NCBI GenBank assembly: GCA_965227095.1
Contig: CBDDFL010000002.1
Coordinates: forward strand, 310,001 to 374,000
Reading direction: 5' to 3'
DNA: 64,000 bases
From: JANQMY01 sp965227095
Lineage (GTDB): Bacteria > Pseudomonadota > Alphaproteobacteria > JANQMY01
Shown here one piece after another: positions 34,534 to 43,665 of this stretch. Both the position numbers and the translations under genes were made by a program. The notes under the pieces were generated by a model, which saw only the letters and a program-made list of their open reading frames with translations, was not told where the DNA came from and searched no databases. Every line of letters starts with the position of its first letter. The stretch's first letter is position 1.

Positions 34534-36264
34534 TTAATGCGCGGGCCCGGTCTGCATGCCGCGCACCAATTTCCCAGGCAGCGCGCCCGTGGGCGTGCCT
34601 TTCTGGTAAATCAACTGGCCGGCAACAAAGGTGGCGTCGATCCCCTCCGCATCCTGGATGAAACGGGTTCCGCCGCCGGGCAAATCATCGACAATATGGG
34701 GGGTCTTCAGGGCCAGCTTATCGACGTCGATAATATTAATATCCGCCTTCATGCCGGGCGCCAATAATCCGCGGTCATGGAACGAGAAAAACTCCGCCGG
34801 CTGACGGGTGATCATGGCGATCCCTTCTTCCCATGAGAACAGGCCTTCATCGCGCACCCATTTGGTCAGCAGGAAGATGTTTGCGCTGGTGTCGCAGATA
34901 GAGCCCACATGGGCGCCCCCATCGCCCAGCGCCGACACCGTGTAGGGGTGTTTCAGCAATGTGGCGATCACGTCTTTCGATTTACTGGTGGCGGGAATGT
35001 AGATCAGATTATTCCCGTTATTCCCCAGCAAGAAATCGTAGAGCCATTCCATCGGGTCCTTCCCGTCCCGCATGGCTTGGGCGCCGACGCTATTTTCCGA
35101 CTCCGGAAGATAATTGATCGGCTCTTCCATGGGATACATGGTGTGGAAGCTGTTTGACAGAAGCTGCACGAATATGTGCGGATTGTCGTTTTCCTCGCTG
35201 AGGATTTGCGCTTTCACCTCGGGCTTGCGCATTTCGGCCATGCGCTCATCCCAAGGCAATTCTGCAAGTTTCAAGAAGGTGGGCCGGCGATAGAACGGGC
35301 TCATGGTGGCCGGATGCCCCATCAAAATACCAATCGGCCGCGAAATCACCTGTCCGCGAATATCAAGGCCTGCTTCTTGGGCCGCTTCAATGCGTTGCAA
35401 ATGTTGTTGCCACACCTTCGGGTCCGCGTTCATGCCCTCGCTGGGGTTCTTGATCGGTACCAATGTAAAGGTGCCTTTCGCGCCGGTTTTGGCGCTGGTG
35501 TCGCGCAATATGTTGAATTCCGCTTCCGCGTCTTCAAAGTCCGAAATGAACTGCATCACCTGGCCTTTGTCACCGGACAAAGCTTCGCCGAGTTTTGTCA
35601 TTTCATTCGCGGCGGCCTGGAACGTCGGCACGTGATCGCCCGAACTGCTGAGATGCAATAAGGTGCGCGAACTCGACAAGCCCACAGCGCCTGCTTCCAC
35701 CCCTTCTTTCAACAGGGTCTTCATCTGCGCGATGTCATTGTCGGTGGCGGCTTCCCGTTTCACGCCGCGGTCGCCCATTACATAGACCCGTAACGGCCCA
35801 TGGGGCAGGAATACGGCCACGTCAATGTCCCGTTCCTTGGCATCCAACGCGTCCATATATTCCGGGAAGCTTTCCCAATTCCACGGGATGCCCGCCGCAA
35901 GCGCCGTACCCGGAATTTCCTCCACCCCTTCCATCAATTGCACAAGAACCTCGCGGTCTTCCGCGCGGCAGGGGGCAAAGCCCACGCCGCAATTGCCCAT
36001 CACAACCGTGGTGGTGCCCAGGTTGGAGGAGGGCGTGAGGTGTTCGTCCCACGAGGCTTGCCCGTCATAATGGGTATGAACGTCCACAAAGCCGGGGGTA
36101 ACGGCCTTGCCGCCCGCGTCCACCTCTTGTGTGGCGGTTCCGGAAATTTCCGATGCGACTTCGGCGATTTTGCCATCTTTGACTGCCACGTCGCCCTTGA
36201 TCGGCGCGGTGCCGCTGCCATCGAATATGGTGCCGTTCCGAATGATTAGATCGAAGTCCGCCAT
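34534..36264 (-). CDS. Amidohydrolase family 3 protein, N-acyl-D-amino-acid deacylase-like
   Basis: 576 aa. DLIIRNGTIFDGSGTAPIKGDVAVKDGKI start, metal motif VDVHTHYDGQASWD, TTTVVMGNCGVGFAPC with the conserved Cys, GALGDGGAHVG-type Asp segment (VSALGDGGAHVGSICD), and a C-terminal beta-sandwich with GMKADINIIDVDKL. The group contains D-aminoacylases and related hydrolases; substrate not resolved. A 125-bp gap separates it from the divergent enoyl-CoA hydratase gene. Confidence 0.88.
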   Translation of the reverse strand: MADFDLIIRNGTIFDGSGTAPIKGDVAVKDGKIAEVASEISGTATQEVDAGGKAVTPGFVDVHTHYDGQASWDEHLTPSSNLGTTTVVMGNCGVGFAPCRAEDREVLVQLMEGVEEIPGTALAAGIPWNWESFPEYMDALDAKERDIDVAVFLPHGPLRVYVMGDRGVKREAATDNDIAQMKTLLKEGVEAGAVGLSSSRTLLHLSSSGDHVPTFQAAANEMTKLGEALSGDKGQVMQFISDFEDAEAEFNILRDTSAKTGAKGTFTLVPIKNPSEGMNADPKVWQQHLQRIEAAQEAGLDIRGQVISRPIGILMGHPATMSPFYRRPTFLKLAELPWDERMAEMRKPEVKAQILSEENDNPHIFVQLLSNSFHTMYPMEEPINYLPESENSVGAQAMRDGKDPMEWLYDFLLGNNGNNLIYIPATSKSKDVIATLLKHPYTVSALGDGGAHVGSICDTSANIFLLTKWVRDEGLFSWEEGIAMITRQPAEFFSFHDRGLLAPGMKADINIIDVDKLALKTPHIVDDLPGGGTRFIQDAEGIDATFVAGQLIYQKGTPTGALPGKLVRGMQTGPAH

Positions 36265-36389
36265 GGCGTTTGTCCCTTATCTGCGTTTCTCATGTGCATT
36301 ATTGACTTTAGGGCTCAGTTTACATTCGTCGGTCAACTCAATAAAGATCCCTGCAAGCGATATCGCGACAGATTGACGGAGCGGAAACC

Positions 36390-37112
36390 ATGATCGACCT
36401 CACCAAAGAGGGGGACATTTTCACCCTTACTATGAATGCGGGCGAAAACCGCTGGAACACCACATTTGTGCGGGCGTTCGGGGCGGCCTTGGATGAGGTT
36501 GAGGCATCCACCGGTCCGGCGGCGCTGATCACACGGTCCGCCAACGAAAAATTCTTTTCAAACGGTCTCGATCTCGATTGGGTGCAGGCGCCGGATGATC
36601 ATCCGGACGGCGGCGACCGCATGGTTTTTGGGTCCGAATTTATGGCGTTGATGGGGCGTATCATCACCCTGCCTGTGCCGACCATCTGTGCCATCAACGG
36701 GCACGCCTTCGGGGCCGGGCTGATGGTGTCGCTGTGCCACGATGTGCGGATCCAGCGGATCGATCGCGGCTTTGCCTGCGCAAATGAAATGCAATTGGGC
36801 ATGCCCATCCCGTTGCCGGAACTGGCGCTGTTCCGCCACAAGCTGCCCGCCAATGTGTTTTACGAAACAGTTCAATTGGCGCGCCGCTGGACAGGGGAAG
36901 ATGCGCTTAAAGCCGGGCTTGTTCAGCATGCAGTTGAATTGGACAAGATCATGCCGTTGGCCGAGAAGCTCGCCACGGATCTTGCGCCGCTGGGCGCCAA
37001 CCGCGAGGTGTTCGGGGGGCAGAAAGAAAAACTGTTCGGAGAAGGCGCCATCCTCAACGGCGAACACGGCGCGGCCTATCTGTTAAAAAATTCCGATCAG
37101 TTTAAAGGGTAA
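36390..37112 (+). CDS. Enoyl-CoA hydratase/isomerase family protein
   Basis: 240 aa crotonase fold. FFSNGLDLDW (first oxyanion strand) and CAINGHAFGAGLMVSLCHDVRI (second) are clear. The pattern is nearer to delta3,delta2-enoyl-CoA isomerases than to classical hydratases: the helix after GAGLMVSLCHD reads FACANEMQLGMPIPLPELALFRHKL. Probably a beta-oxidation accessory enzyme. Confidence 0.85.
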   Translation: MIDLTKEGDIFTLTMNAGENRWNTTFVRAFGAALDEVEASTGPAALITRSANEKFFSNGLDLDWVQAPDDHPDGGDRMVFGSEFMALMGRIITLPVPTICAINGHAFGAGLMVSLCHDVRIQRIDRGFACANEMQLGMPIPLPELALFRHKLPANVFYETVQLARRWTGEDALKAGLVQHAVELDKIMPLAEKLATDLAPLGANREVFGGQKEKLFGEGAILNGEHGAAYLLKNSDQFKG

Positions 37113-37186
37113 CGGGCACCGCTAAGGCATCGCGACAGCCCCTGGATACCAGGGACATGCCCTGGCATGACGGTTCAGAACATTCG

Positions 37187-37717
37187 TTATTCCGCAGCCG
37201 GAGCTTCCGTTTTGTAAACGCCTTCAATATTGAAGCTGGCATTGTGTTTTGTTTCCAACTCTTTCAGAAGTGCGGCATCCTTGCCGACCGGGAAAGAGGA
37301 GCACAGATTAGCCTTATAGGGGCCAGCGCCATCTTCCAGGAACAGCACGTGGGCGCCCACCACATATTCCGCTTCGCATGCCGCGCTTTCCGGATTGGAT
37401 TTTCCGATCACCGCCACGCGCGAGCCCAGCTCCCCGCGCAATTGATCCACCACGGCGACGCGGTAGCAGGTGTAGCTTTTGAACATGTTGTCGGTCACAC
37501 GGCCAAAAAAGCCTTTCTCGCTTTTGGGCATGTCCATGCCGTGTTTTTCAGGATTGCATTTGGACTTGGACAGCACTTGGCCCACAAAGGCATTTTCCAC
37601 CTTGTCGAAGGCTTCCGCAGGCGCCAGGCAGCTGCACGCCTGGGCGTATGTGGTGACCATGCTGGCGGACACAAACACCGCTGCTGCCAGTGATAAACCT
37701 TTTGGATAGATACGCAT
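37187..37717 (-). CDS. Secreted TIMP/netrin-like (NTR) domain protein
   Basis: 176 aa. Signal peptide ending TTYAQA, then mature N-terminus CSCLAPAEAFDKVENAFVGQVL, matching the Cys-x-Cys start of TIMP-type NTR domains. Six cysteines in the mature protein could form three disulfides (CSC, SKC, YTC, AAC, NLC). Bacterial members are exported and mostly uncharacterised; animal TIMPs inhibit metalloproteinases through this Cys terminus. ATG 37717 has a GGGAGG site, so the extension to 37759 is rejected. Confidence 0.8.
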   Translation of the reverse strand: MRIYPKGLSLAAAVFVSASMVTTYAQACSCLAPAEAFDKVENAFVGQVLSKSKCNPEKHGMDMPKSEKGFFGRVTDNMFKSYTCYRVAVVDQLRGELGSRVAVIGKSNPESAACEAEYVVGAHVLFLEDGAGPYKANLCSSFPVGKDAALLKELETKHNASFNIEGVYKTEAPAAE

Positions 37718-37816
37718 CCGAGCCTCCCCCAAATCGAACCCTTTTGACGAAAATATCACGAGATTATGGTTACGTTAAGCGGCTGGCGAAGGATAAAGCC
37801 GAAAATTTGGGCATTT

Positions 37817-38623
37817 TTACAGACCAAATACCCGTTCCGCATTGCCTGACAGGAACAGGCCGCGAACTTGGTCGTCCAGCGCCAGCGCCTCAAGGCCGTT
37901 GAGGGCCTGTCCCGGCGTTATCATGGGATAGTTCGTGCCAAACATCACCTTCGTGCGGCCATGGCCCTTCATATAGGCCACTAAATTGTCCGGATACCGT
38001 TTCGCCGTGTAAGCCGATGTGTCGATATAGACGTTTTGATGTTTGGTGGCGACGGCAATAGCTTCCTCCGTCCACGGATAGCCAATATGACCGCCCACAA
38101 TGGCCAGGTCGGGAAAGTCGAGCGCCACTTGGTCAAGATAGATGGGGCGGCCAACTTCCGATGGCATGAGGGGGCCGGTGTGCCCGATCTGAGTGCAGAA
38201 GGGCACGCCTAAATCGCAACAGGCCGTATAGACCGGATAAAACCGACGGTCGGTTGGGGGCGCCTCCCACAGCCAGGGCAAGACGCGGATGGCTTTGAAA
38301 CCCAATTCCTGCACACACCTTCGGATGTCGTGCACGGCTTCCATGGGCTTGGAAATATCGACGGACCCAACGCCAATTAACCGATCCGGTGCTTCCGCAA
38401 CAAAAGCCGCCACTTCATCGTTTGAGATCATCACATTGCGCGGGGCGACCCAGGCGGAAATGAGGCTCTTCTCGACGCCCGCTTGATCCATGGCCGCGAT
38501 GGTGGCCGAGACCGGAAGCTCCTCTGTGGGGGCGTCTGTTTTTGTCCAGCGCCGCAGCGAGTCGAAGATGGGGTCCTGGCTGTGCCGAAGGGTAGGATGC
38601 TGTGCCCAAGCGTCAATGATCAT
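37817..38623 (-). CDS. Amidohydrolase-related protein (ACMSD-like fold) lacking the first HxH
   Basis: 268 aa TIM-barrel. GFKAIRVLPWLW, CTQIGHTGPL, IVGGHIGYPW, NVYIDTSAY and KVMFGTNYPM are family-2 amidohydrolase blocks. The usual DxHxH after strand 1 reads DAWAQHP, so the first metal pair is absent or rearranged, as in some uncharacterised relatives. Could be a metal-poor decarboxylase or a hydrolase of unknown substrate. Confidence 0.82.
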   Translation of the reverse strand: MIIDAWAQHPTLRHSQDPIFDSLRRWTKTDAPTEELPVSATIAAMDQAGVEKSLISAWVAPRNVMISNDEVAAFVAEAPDRLIGVGSVDISKPMEAVHDIRRCVQELGFKAIRVLPWLWEAPPTDRRFYPVYTACCDLGVPFCTQIGHTGPLMPSEVGRPIYLDQVALDFPDLAIVGGHIGYPWTEEAIAVATKHQNVYIDTSAYTAKRYPDNLVAYMKGHGRTKVMFGTNYPMITPGQALNGLEALALDDQVRGLFLSGNAERVFGL

Positions 38624-38648
38624 GGCTGTTATTCCAATGTGAATCTAA

Positions 38649-38792
38649 CCCCCTTGTGGGGAGGTTGAAGAATGGGGCAACGCCCGTTTCTTCGGGCGGG
38701 GGAGGCAGAAGCGTAAGTGTATTCTGACAGGGCGTTAACCCCCACCCGAAAAATTCTTCGCAGGCTCCAATTTAGCCGCCTCCCCACAAGGG
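38649..38792. repeat. Cluster of CCTCCCC / CCCACCCG palindromic modules (copy 1)
   Basis: CCCCCTTGTGGGGAGG at 38649-38664, CCCGTTTCTTCGGGCGGG near 38683-38700, ACCCCCACCCGAAAA at 38738-38752 and CCTCCCCACAAGGG at 38779-38792. The same words recur at 55450-55504, 55882-55940 and 55963-56014. No gene is visible from 38624 to 39321; this cluster and the element at 39125 fill most of it. Confidence 0.75.
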
Positions 38793-39124
38793 AAGCCATC
38801 GCATATGGGGGATGGTTCCTCTTGCGCTCCTCCCGGTGGCCCTTTGGCGAACCGGGATCTTGGGAGGATAGCTTGAGATTACTGCTATCGCAGGAATGAG
38901 CGGAAGACGACACGGCTCTGAAGAACGCAATATGCGATCGCTCTGCCTTTGATGGGAGGAGGCAGGAAAACTGTGCTATACTTTCAGGCGAGGGAGGCCT
39001 TGGTAATAGGGATTGCCCATGGCCTTTTGTCTTTTCTTCCCCCACAGTGCTGTCTTGGGTCCAGCGCGCAGGCGTTCCGCTGCGCGAATGGACTGGATTT
39101 GTGCGCCGGGTCCTCATGAAAATT

Positions 39125-39276
39125 GGATCAACCCCATGCGCCCAGTTAATCCGGGGCATCACCGGCCCACGCCCCCGTCCCAACCACCCCTAGGGTATCC
39201 TTGCCGGGTGGTTGGGACGGGGGAGTGGGCAGGCCAAGTATTCAAAAAACGGATCAACCCCATGCGCCCAGTTAAT
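39125..39276. repeat. Dispersed element A: direct end repeats around a long hairpin
   Basis: GGATCAACCCCATGCGCCCA occurs at 39125-39144 and again at 39251-39270, each followed by GTTAAT. Between them is an 18-bp perfect inverted repeat (39172-39189 with 39206-39223; core CCCAACCACCC / GGGTGGTTGGG) around a 16-nt loop containing AGGGTATCCT, then GGGGAGTGGGCAGGCCA. A diverged copy in reverse orientation lies at 54476-54630. Confidence 0.85.
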
Positions 39277-39321
39277 CGGGGGCATCCCGGGGCAAAAATA
39301 AGAAAAACGGGGGACCCCGAC

Positions 39322-40680
39322 GTGGATCGTTCGGTAGAGGCAACAGAAGATATCGGAAAATCAGGCACCTATCCCGGCGCCTTTGCGGCCTGGTACATGG
39401 TGGCGGTGTTGGTGGTCGCGTACACCTTTTCCTTCATTGACCGTCAAATCTTGACGCTGTTGGTGCATGACATTCAGCACGATCTGAAAATCAACGACAC
39501 GGCCATGGGCGTGCTGCATGGGTTTACCTTTGCCGTCTTCTATTCGGTGGCGGGCCTTCCCATCGCGCGGGCGATTGATGTGGGGCCGCGGCGCTTGATC
39601 CTGGCGGCAGGCATTTTTGCCTGGAGCTTAACCACCGCCCTGTGCGGCATTGCCAGCCGCTATTGGCACCTGCTGGTGTTGCGTGTCGGGGTTGCCGTCG
39701 GCGAGGCGACGTTGTTACCGGCGATGAATTCCATGATCGCCGATGCCTTTCCGCCGGACCGGCGCGGTCTTGCAACCGCATTGTTCAATGTGGGGCTGCC
39801 CATCGGGATTGGATTGTCAGTGTTGTTTGGTGGTGTGCTGATCAATGCGTTTGAGGGGGTGGAACTCACCGTCCCGGGTGTTGGCGTGCTGAAGCCTTGG
39901 CAATTGGTCTTCTTGTCCGTCGGCTTGCCGGGGCTTGTGGTGGCGGTGTTGTGTTTCACCATGATGGACCCACCGCGCCAACAGACCATGAAAGACGGCG
40001 AAAGCGTTCCCATTCGCGACGTCCTTCAGCACCTCATCCGCTACCGCGCGGCCTTTGGGCTTCATTTCACGGCCGTCTGTTTTGCATCCATGGTGGGCTA
40101 TGGCTATGTGGCCTGGATCCCGGCCATGTATATCCGCAACTTCGATATTTCCAGCGGTGACATGGGGATTATTTATGGATTGATCACCTTGGTCTTCGGG
40201 GTCATCTCCATCATCATCGCAGGCTGGTTTTCCGACTTTTGGGATTCGCGCGGCAATGCGGACGGCAAGATGCGCGCCCCGCTGATTGCGGTTTCTGCAT
40301 CGTTTATCCCCGCCGTGGCCTTTCCGTTGATGTCCGACCTCTACTTATCCTTTGTGATGCTGGCGGTTTTTCTGTTCTTTTCCTATGCGATCTGGTCGAC
40401 CGGCGCCGCTGTTATTCAGGATCTATCGCCCGGCCCCATGCGGGCGCAAATCACGGCCATCTATACGGGCATTCTCAACCTGGTGGGGTTGGGGTGTGGG
40501 CCGGTGGGGGTCGGTCTGCTGACAGACTACTGGTTCGGTGATCCCGCCGACGTGAAATATTCCATGGTGGTTTTTGCGGTCTTCGGCACCTCCATTGCGA
40601 TTATTGCATGGCTGCTGTGCTTGCGGCCCTATCGCGTTTATGCACGGCGCCTGCAAAACTGGAAGCCGTCAGTTGCTTAG
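39322..40680 (+). CDS. MFS transporter (spinster-like)
   Basis: 452 aa with GTG start and GGGGGA 9 nt upstream. 12 helices; SFIDRQILTLLVHDIQHDLKI, LPIARAIDVGPRRLILA (loop 2-3 motif), RVGVAVGEATLLPAMNSMIAD and GPMRAQITAIYTGILNLVG match the sphingolipid-transporter-like MFS subfamily also seen at 26945. The open frame reaches back to 39013, but that part crosses the dispersed repeat and is not coding-like. GST follows 20 nt downstream. Confidence 0.85.
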   Translation: MDRSVEATEDIGKSGTYPGAFAAWYMVAVLVVAYTFSFIDRQILTLLVHDIQHDLKINDTAMGVLHGFTFAVFYSVAGLPIARAIDVGPRRLILAAGIFAWSLTTALCGIASRYWHLLVLRVGVAVGEATLLPAMNSMIADAFPPDRRGLATALFNVGLPIGIGLSVLFGGVLINAFEGVELTVPGVGVLKPWQLVFLSVGLPGLVVAVLCFTMMDPPRQQTMKDGESVPIRDVLQHLIRYRAAFGLHFTAVCFASMVGYGYVAWIPAMYIRNFDISSGDMGIIYGLITLVFGVISIIIAGWFSDFWDSRGNADGKMRAPLIAVSASFIPAVAFPLMSDLYLSFVMLAVFLFFSYAIWSTGAAVIQDLSPGPMRAQITAIYTGILNLVGLGCGPVGVGLLTDYWFGDPADVKYSMVVFAVFGTSIAIIAWLLCLRPYRVYARRLQNWKPSVA

Positions 40681-40700
40681 GTCAAACGAAGGAAACGCAT

Positions 40701-41498
40701 ATGTTGGATCTTTATCACGCGCCCATTTCGACCTGTTCGCAAAAGGTTCGCATGGCATTGTGTGAAAAAGAACTTGTCTGGAATGACAAGATTGTGAATC
40801 TGCAAAAGGGCGAACAATTTGCGCCCGACTATGTGGCGCTCAACCCCAATGCGGTGGTTCCCACGTTGGTTGACGATGGGGTGGTGATTATTGAGTCCAC
40901 GCTGATCAATGAATATGTTGATGATAAGTATACAGATCATCCGCTCAAACCCGACCGTGCGGAAGACCGTTATGCCATGCGTCTTTTGACGAAAAAAACC
41001 GATGACAAAGGACAACATGCCATCGCCGTTCTGACCTACGCGATTGGGGCGCGACCCATGTTGCTGGCGCAGCCACAAGATCAGGTGATGAGCATGTTCG
41101 CGAAAATACCGCTGGACGCGAAACGCAAGGCCCGCATCAGCGTGTATGAGAAGGGCGTGCACGCGCCGGAAGTTGCCGACGCCGTCAACGTGTTTGTGGC
41201 CCTGTTCAAGGAGATGGATCAGCTTTTGGTCGGGCGGCAATGGCTTGCCGGGGATAGATTTAGTCTCGCGGATATCGCGGCCATGCCCTATGCCCTGCGC
41301 ATCGATCATTTGGGACTGACGCCGATGATCACCGAGGCGGGCCTCAATAACCTTGCGGATTGGTATGGGCGCGTCCGTGCACGGCCGTCCTTCGTTCAGG
41401 CGGTCGAAAAATACACGCCGCCGCCGGTTGTGGAAGCCTTCCAGGCAGAAGGTGCCAAGGTCTGGCCGGACGTGGCGACGATGCTGGCGGCGGTTTGA
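40701..41498 (+). CDS. Glutathione S-transferase family protein
   Basis: 265 aa. N-terminal thioredoxin-like domain MLDLYHAPISTCSQKVRMALCEKEL with a Ser/Cys in the catalytic turn, cis-Pro and glutathione contacts in NPNAVVPTLVDDGVVIIESTLINEYVDDKY, and all-helical C-terminal domain with LAGDRFSLADIAAMPY. GAAGGAAA precedes the ATG. Probably co-transcribed with the MFS carrier; conjugation and export of a xenobiotic is a plausible but unproven pairing. Confidence 0.9.
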   Translation: MLDLYHAPISTCSQKVRMALCEKELVWNDKIVNLQKGEQFAPDYVALNPNAVVPTLVDDGVVIIESTLINEYVDDKYTDHPLKPDRAEDRYAMRLLTKKTDDKGQHAIAVLTYAIGARPMLLAQPQDQVMSMFAKIPLDAKRKARISVYEKGVHAPEVADAVNVFVALFKEMDQLLVGRQWLAGDRFSLADIAAMPYALRIDHLGLTPMITEAGLNNLADWYGRVRARPSFVQAVEKYTPPPVVEAFQAEGAKVWPDVATMLAAV

Positions 41499-41765
41499 TT
41501 GGGCTGACCAAGACCGGTTATAGCAATTGGTATAAAAATGAAACAAAAAAATACACAACAATGATGTGATTAATTTTAATTATCGAAAAAATACTGGTAA
41601 TTAGGTCGGTGGTCGATTATTTGTCTAATCGTCAGAATGTGAAGAAAGGCTCCGGCCTCAACAGGTGCTCTTTACTGGTGTTGATCGCGGCGATTGACTA
41701 AAACCAAAACGCCCGTGCAAAATTTGACCGCGGGCCGATAAGGGCAAGAACGATAAGGAAAAGCG
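41499..41765. other. AT-rich intergenic region upstream of korA
   Basis: No gene. The stretch 41525-41625 is unusually AT-rich for the window. It holds an inverted repeat CGATTA-N6-TAATCG at 41614-41631 that could be a regulator site for korAB. I see no convincing -35/-10 pair; AAGGAAAAGCG before 41766 is the korA ribosome site. Confidence 0.45.
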
Positions 41766-43649
41766 ATGAGCGTTACCGACGTCGCGAACAAAGTGGCAGA
41801 TGACGCCGCGGGAAATGTCCACCGCCAGGAAATCGACGAAGTTACCGTTCGGTTTGCAGGTGATTCTGGGGATGGTGTTCAGCTGACCGGGGGCCAATTC
41901 ACCCAAGCAACGGCTCTGGCGGGCAATGACCTCGCTACATTTCCGGATTTCCCGGCTGAAATTCGCGCGCCAGTAGGCACCACATTTGGCGTGTCCGCCT
42001 TTCAGATTCATTTCGGCGCGCGCCGGATTTACACGCCGGGCGATGCGCCAGACGTGCTGGTGGTCTTCAACCCCGCGGCCTTGAAAGTGAACCTGCCGGA
42101 TTTGGTGAAGGGTGGGTTGATCATTTTGGACAGCGGCACTTTCAATAAGCGCAATCTCGCCAAGGCGGAGTTTGAGGCCGATCCCCGGGAAGACGGGTCG
42201 CTGGACGGCTATCGTGTGTTGGAGATCGACATCACCGCGCAAACCCATAATGCGGTGGAAGGCGTGGGCATTACCAATAAGGAAGCCGGTCGTTGTAAGA
42301 ATTTCTGGACCCTTGGGTTTGTTTATTGGCTCTATGGCCGTGATCGTGCGGCGACGGTCGATTGGATCAAGACAAAGTTCGGAGCGAAACGACCCGACAT
42401 CGCGGAAGCAAATATCGCCGCCTTGAATGCAGGCCATGCGGCGGCAGAGACCGCGGAACTTGGCGCGGATGTTAGCGCCGTGCATGTGGCCCCGGCGCCA
42501 TTAGATGAAGGACTTTACCGGAACATTACGGGGGCCGAAGCCTTGTCCATCGGCTTGGTGGCGGGCGCGTCATTGGCGGATCTGCCGATGAAATTCTGCT
42601 CCTATCCGATTACACCGGCATCGTCCTTATTGCATGAACTTGCAAAGCTCAAATCGTTTGATGTGACAACGTTTCAGGCGGAAGATGAAATCGCAGCCGT
42701 TTGCGCGGCCATCGGGGCGTCCTATGCCGGTGGGTTGGGGGTCACCTCAAGTTCCGGTCCCGGGATCGCTCTAAAAACGGAAGCCATCGGTTTGGCGATT
42801 GGCGTTGAACTGCCGTTGGTGGTGGTCAATGTGCAGCGGGCCGGTCCATCGACGGGCATGCCGACAAAGACCGAGCAATCGGATCTGTTTCAATCTGTTT
42901 ACGGACGGAATGCGGATTCGCCGCTTATTGTTGTGGCGGCGCGGTCACCCGCTGATTGTTTTGAGACCGCCATCGAAGCCGTGAAGCTGTCAACCAAGTA
43001 CATGGTTCCGGTGATGCTGTTGAGCGATGGTTTTATCGCCAATGCGTCCGAACCCTGGCTGGTTCCCGATTTCGAGGCCTATGACCCATTCCCTGTCCAG
43101 TTCCGCACGGATCCAGAAGGGTTCCAACCGTTCAAGCGGGACGACCAAACACTCGCGCGCGGGTGGGCAAAACCCGGCACGCCGGGCCTCGAGCACCGCA
43201 TCGGCGGGATCGAGCGGGCGGAGAATTCCGGGCATATTTCTTACGACGCGAGCAATCACGAGCGCATGACAAAATTGCGGGCGCAGAAAGTGCTGAACGC
43301 CGCGAATGACATCGCGGATCAGGTGGTCGACTCCGGGCCAACGTCCGGAAAGATCGCATTTGTTGGGTGGGGCTCGACCTACGGCTCCATCAGCAGCGGG
43401 GTCAAACGCGCCTTGGCGGATGGCCTCGAGGCATCGCATATCCACCTGCGCAATATTTGGCCGTTGCCGAAGAATTTGGGCGATTTGCTGTCAGGGTTCG
43501 ATCGCGTGATCGTTCCTGAAATGAATAACGGTCAGTTGGTGAACCTTCTGCGGGCGGAATATGCCATTGACGCAGAGCCGTTGACCCAGATTACGGGACG
43601 CCCGTTTAAAGCAGACCGTATCTATAACATCGTCAAAGACGCGTCTTGA
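41766..43649 (+). CDS. korA: 2-oxoacid:acceptor oxidoreductase, alpha (gamma-alpha fused) subunit
   Basis: 627 aa. Residues about 25-230 form the gamma domain (VRFAGDSGDGVQLTGGQFTQATALAGNDLATFPDFPAEIRAPVGT), followed by the alpha domain with CSYPITPASSLLHELAK, TSSSGPGIALKTEAIGLA and VNVQRAGPSTGMPTKTEQSDL. No 4Fe-4S cluster motif. This is the two-subunit, oxygen-tolerant KorAB kind that makes succinyl-CoA from 2-oxoglutarate (or similar) and reduces ferredoxin. korB follows 16 nt later. Confidence 0.9.
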   Translation: MSVTDVANKVADDAAGNVHRQEIDEVTVRFAGDSGDGVQLTGGQFTQATALAGNDLATFPDFPAEIRAPVGTTFGVSAFQIHFGARRIYTPGDAPDVLVVFNPAALKVNLPDLVKGGLIILDSGTFNKRNLAKAEFEADPREDGSLDGYRVLEIDITAQTHNAVEGVGITNKEAGRCKNFWTLGFVYWLYGRDRAATVDWIKTKFGAKRPDIAEANIAALNAGHAAAETAELGADVSAVHVAPAPLDEGLYRNITGAEALSIGLVAGASLADLPMKFCSYPITPASSLLHELAKLKSFDVTTFQAEDEIAAVCAAIGASYAGGLGVTSSSGPGIALKTEAIGLAIGVELPLVVVNVQRAGPSTGMPTKTEQSDLFQSVYGRNADSPLIVVAARSPADCFETAIEAVKLSTKYMVPVMLLSDGFIANASEPWLVPDFEAYDPFPVQFRTDPEGFQPFKRDDQTLARGWAKPGTPGLEHRIGGIERAENSGHISYDASNHERMTKLRAQKVLNAANDIADQVVDSGPTSGKIAFVGWGSTYGSISSGVKRALADGLEASHIHLRNIWPLPKNLGDLLSGFDRVIVPEMNNGQLVNLLRAEYAIDAEPLTQITGRPFKADRIYNIVKDAS

Positions 43650-43665
43650 ACACGAGATCAGACCC

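Noticed and set aside
39013..39321. N-terminal extension of the second MFS frame
   Set aside because: It crosses the dispersed repeat element; GTG 39322 with a good ribosome site gives the family's usual length.
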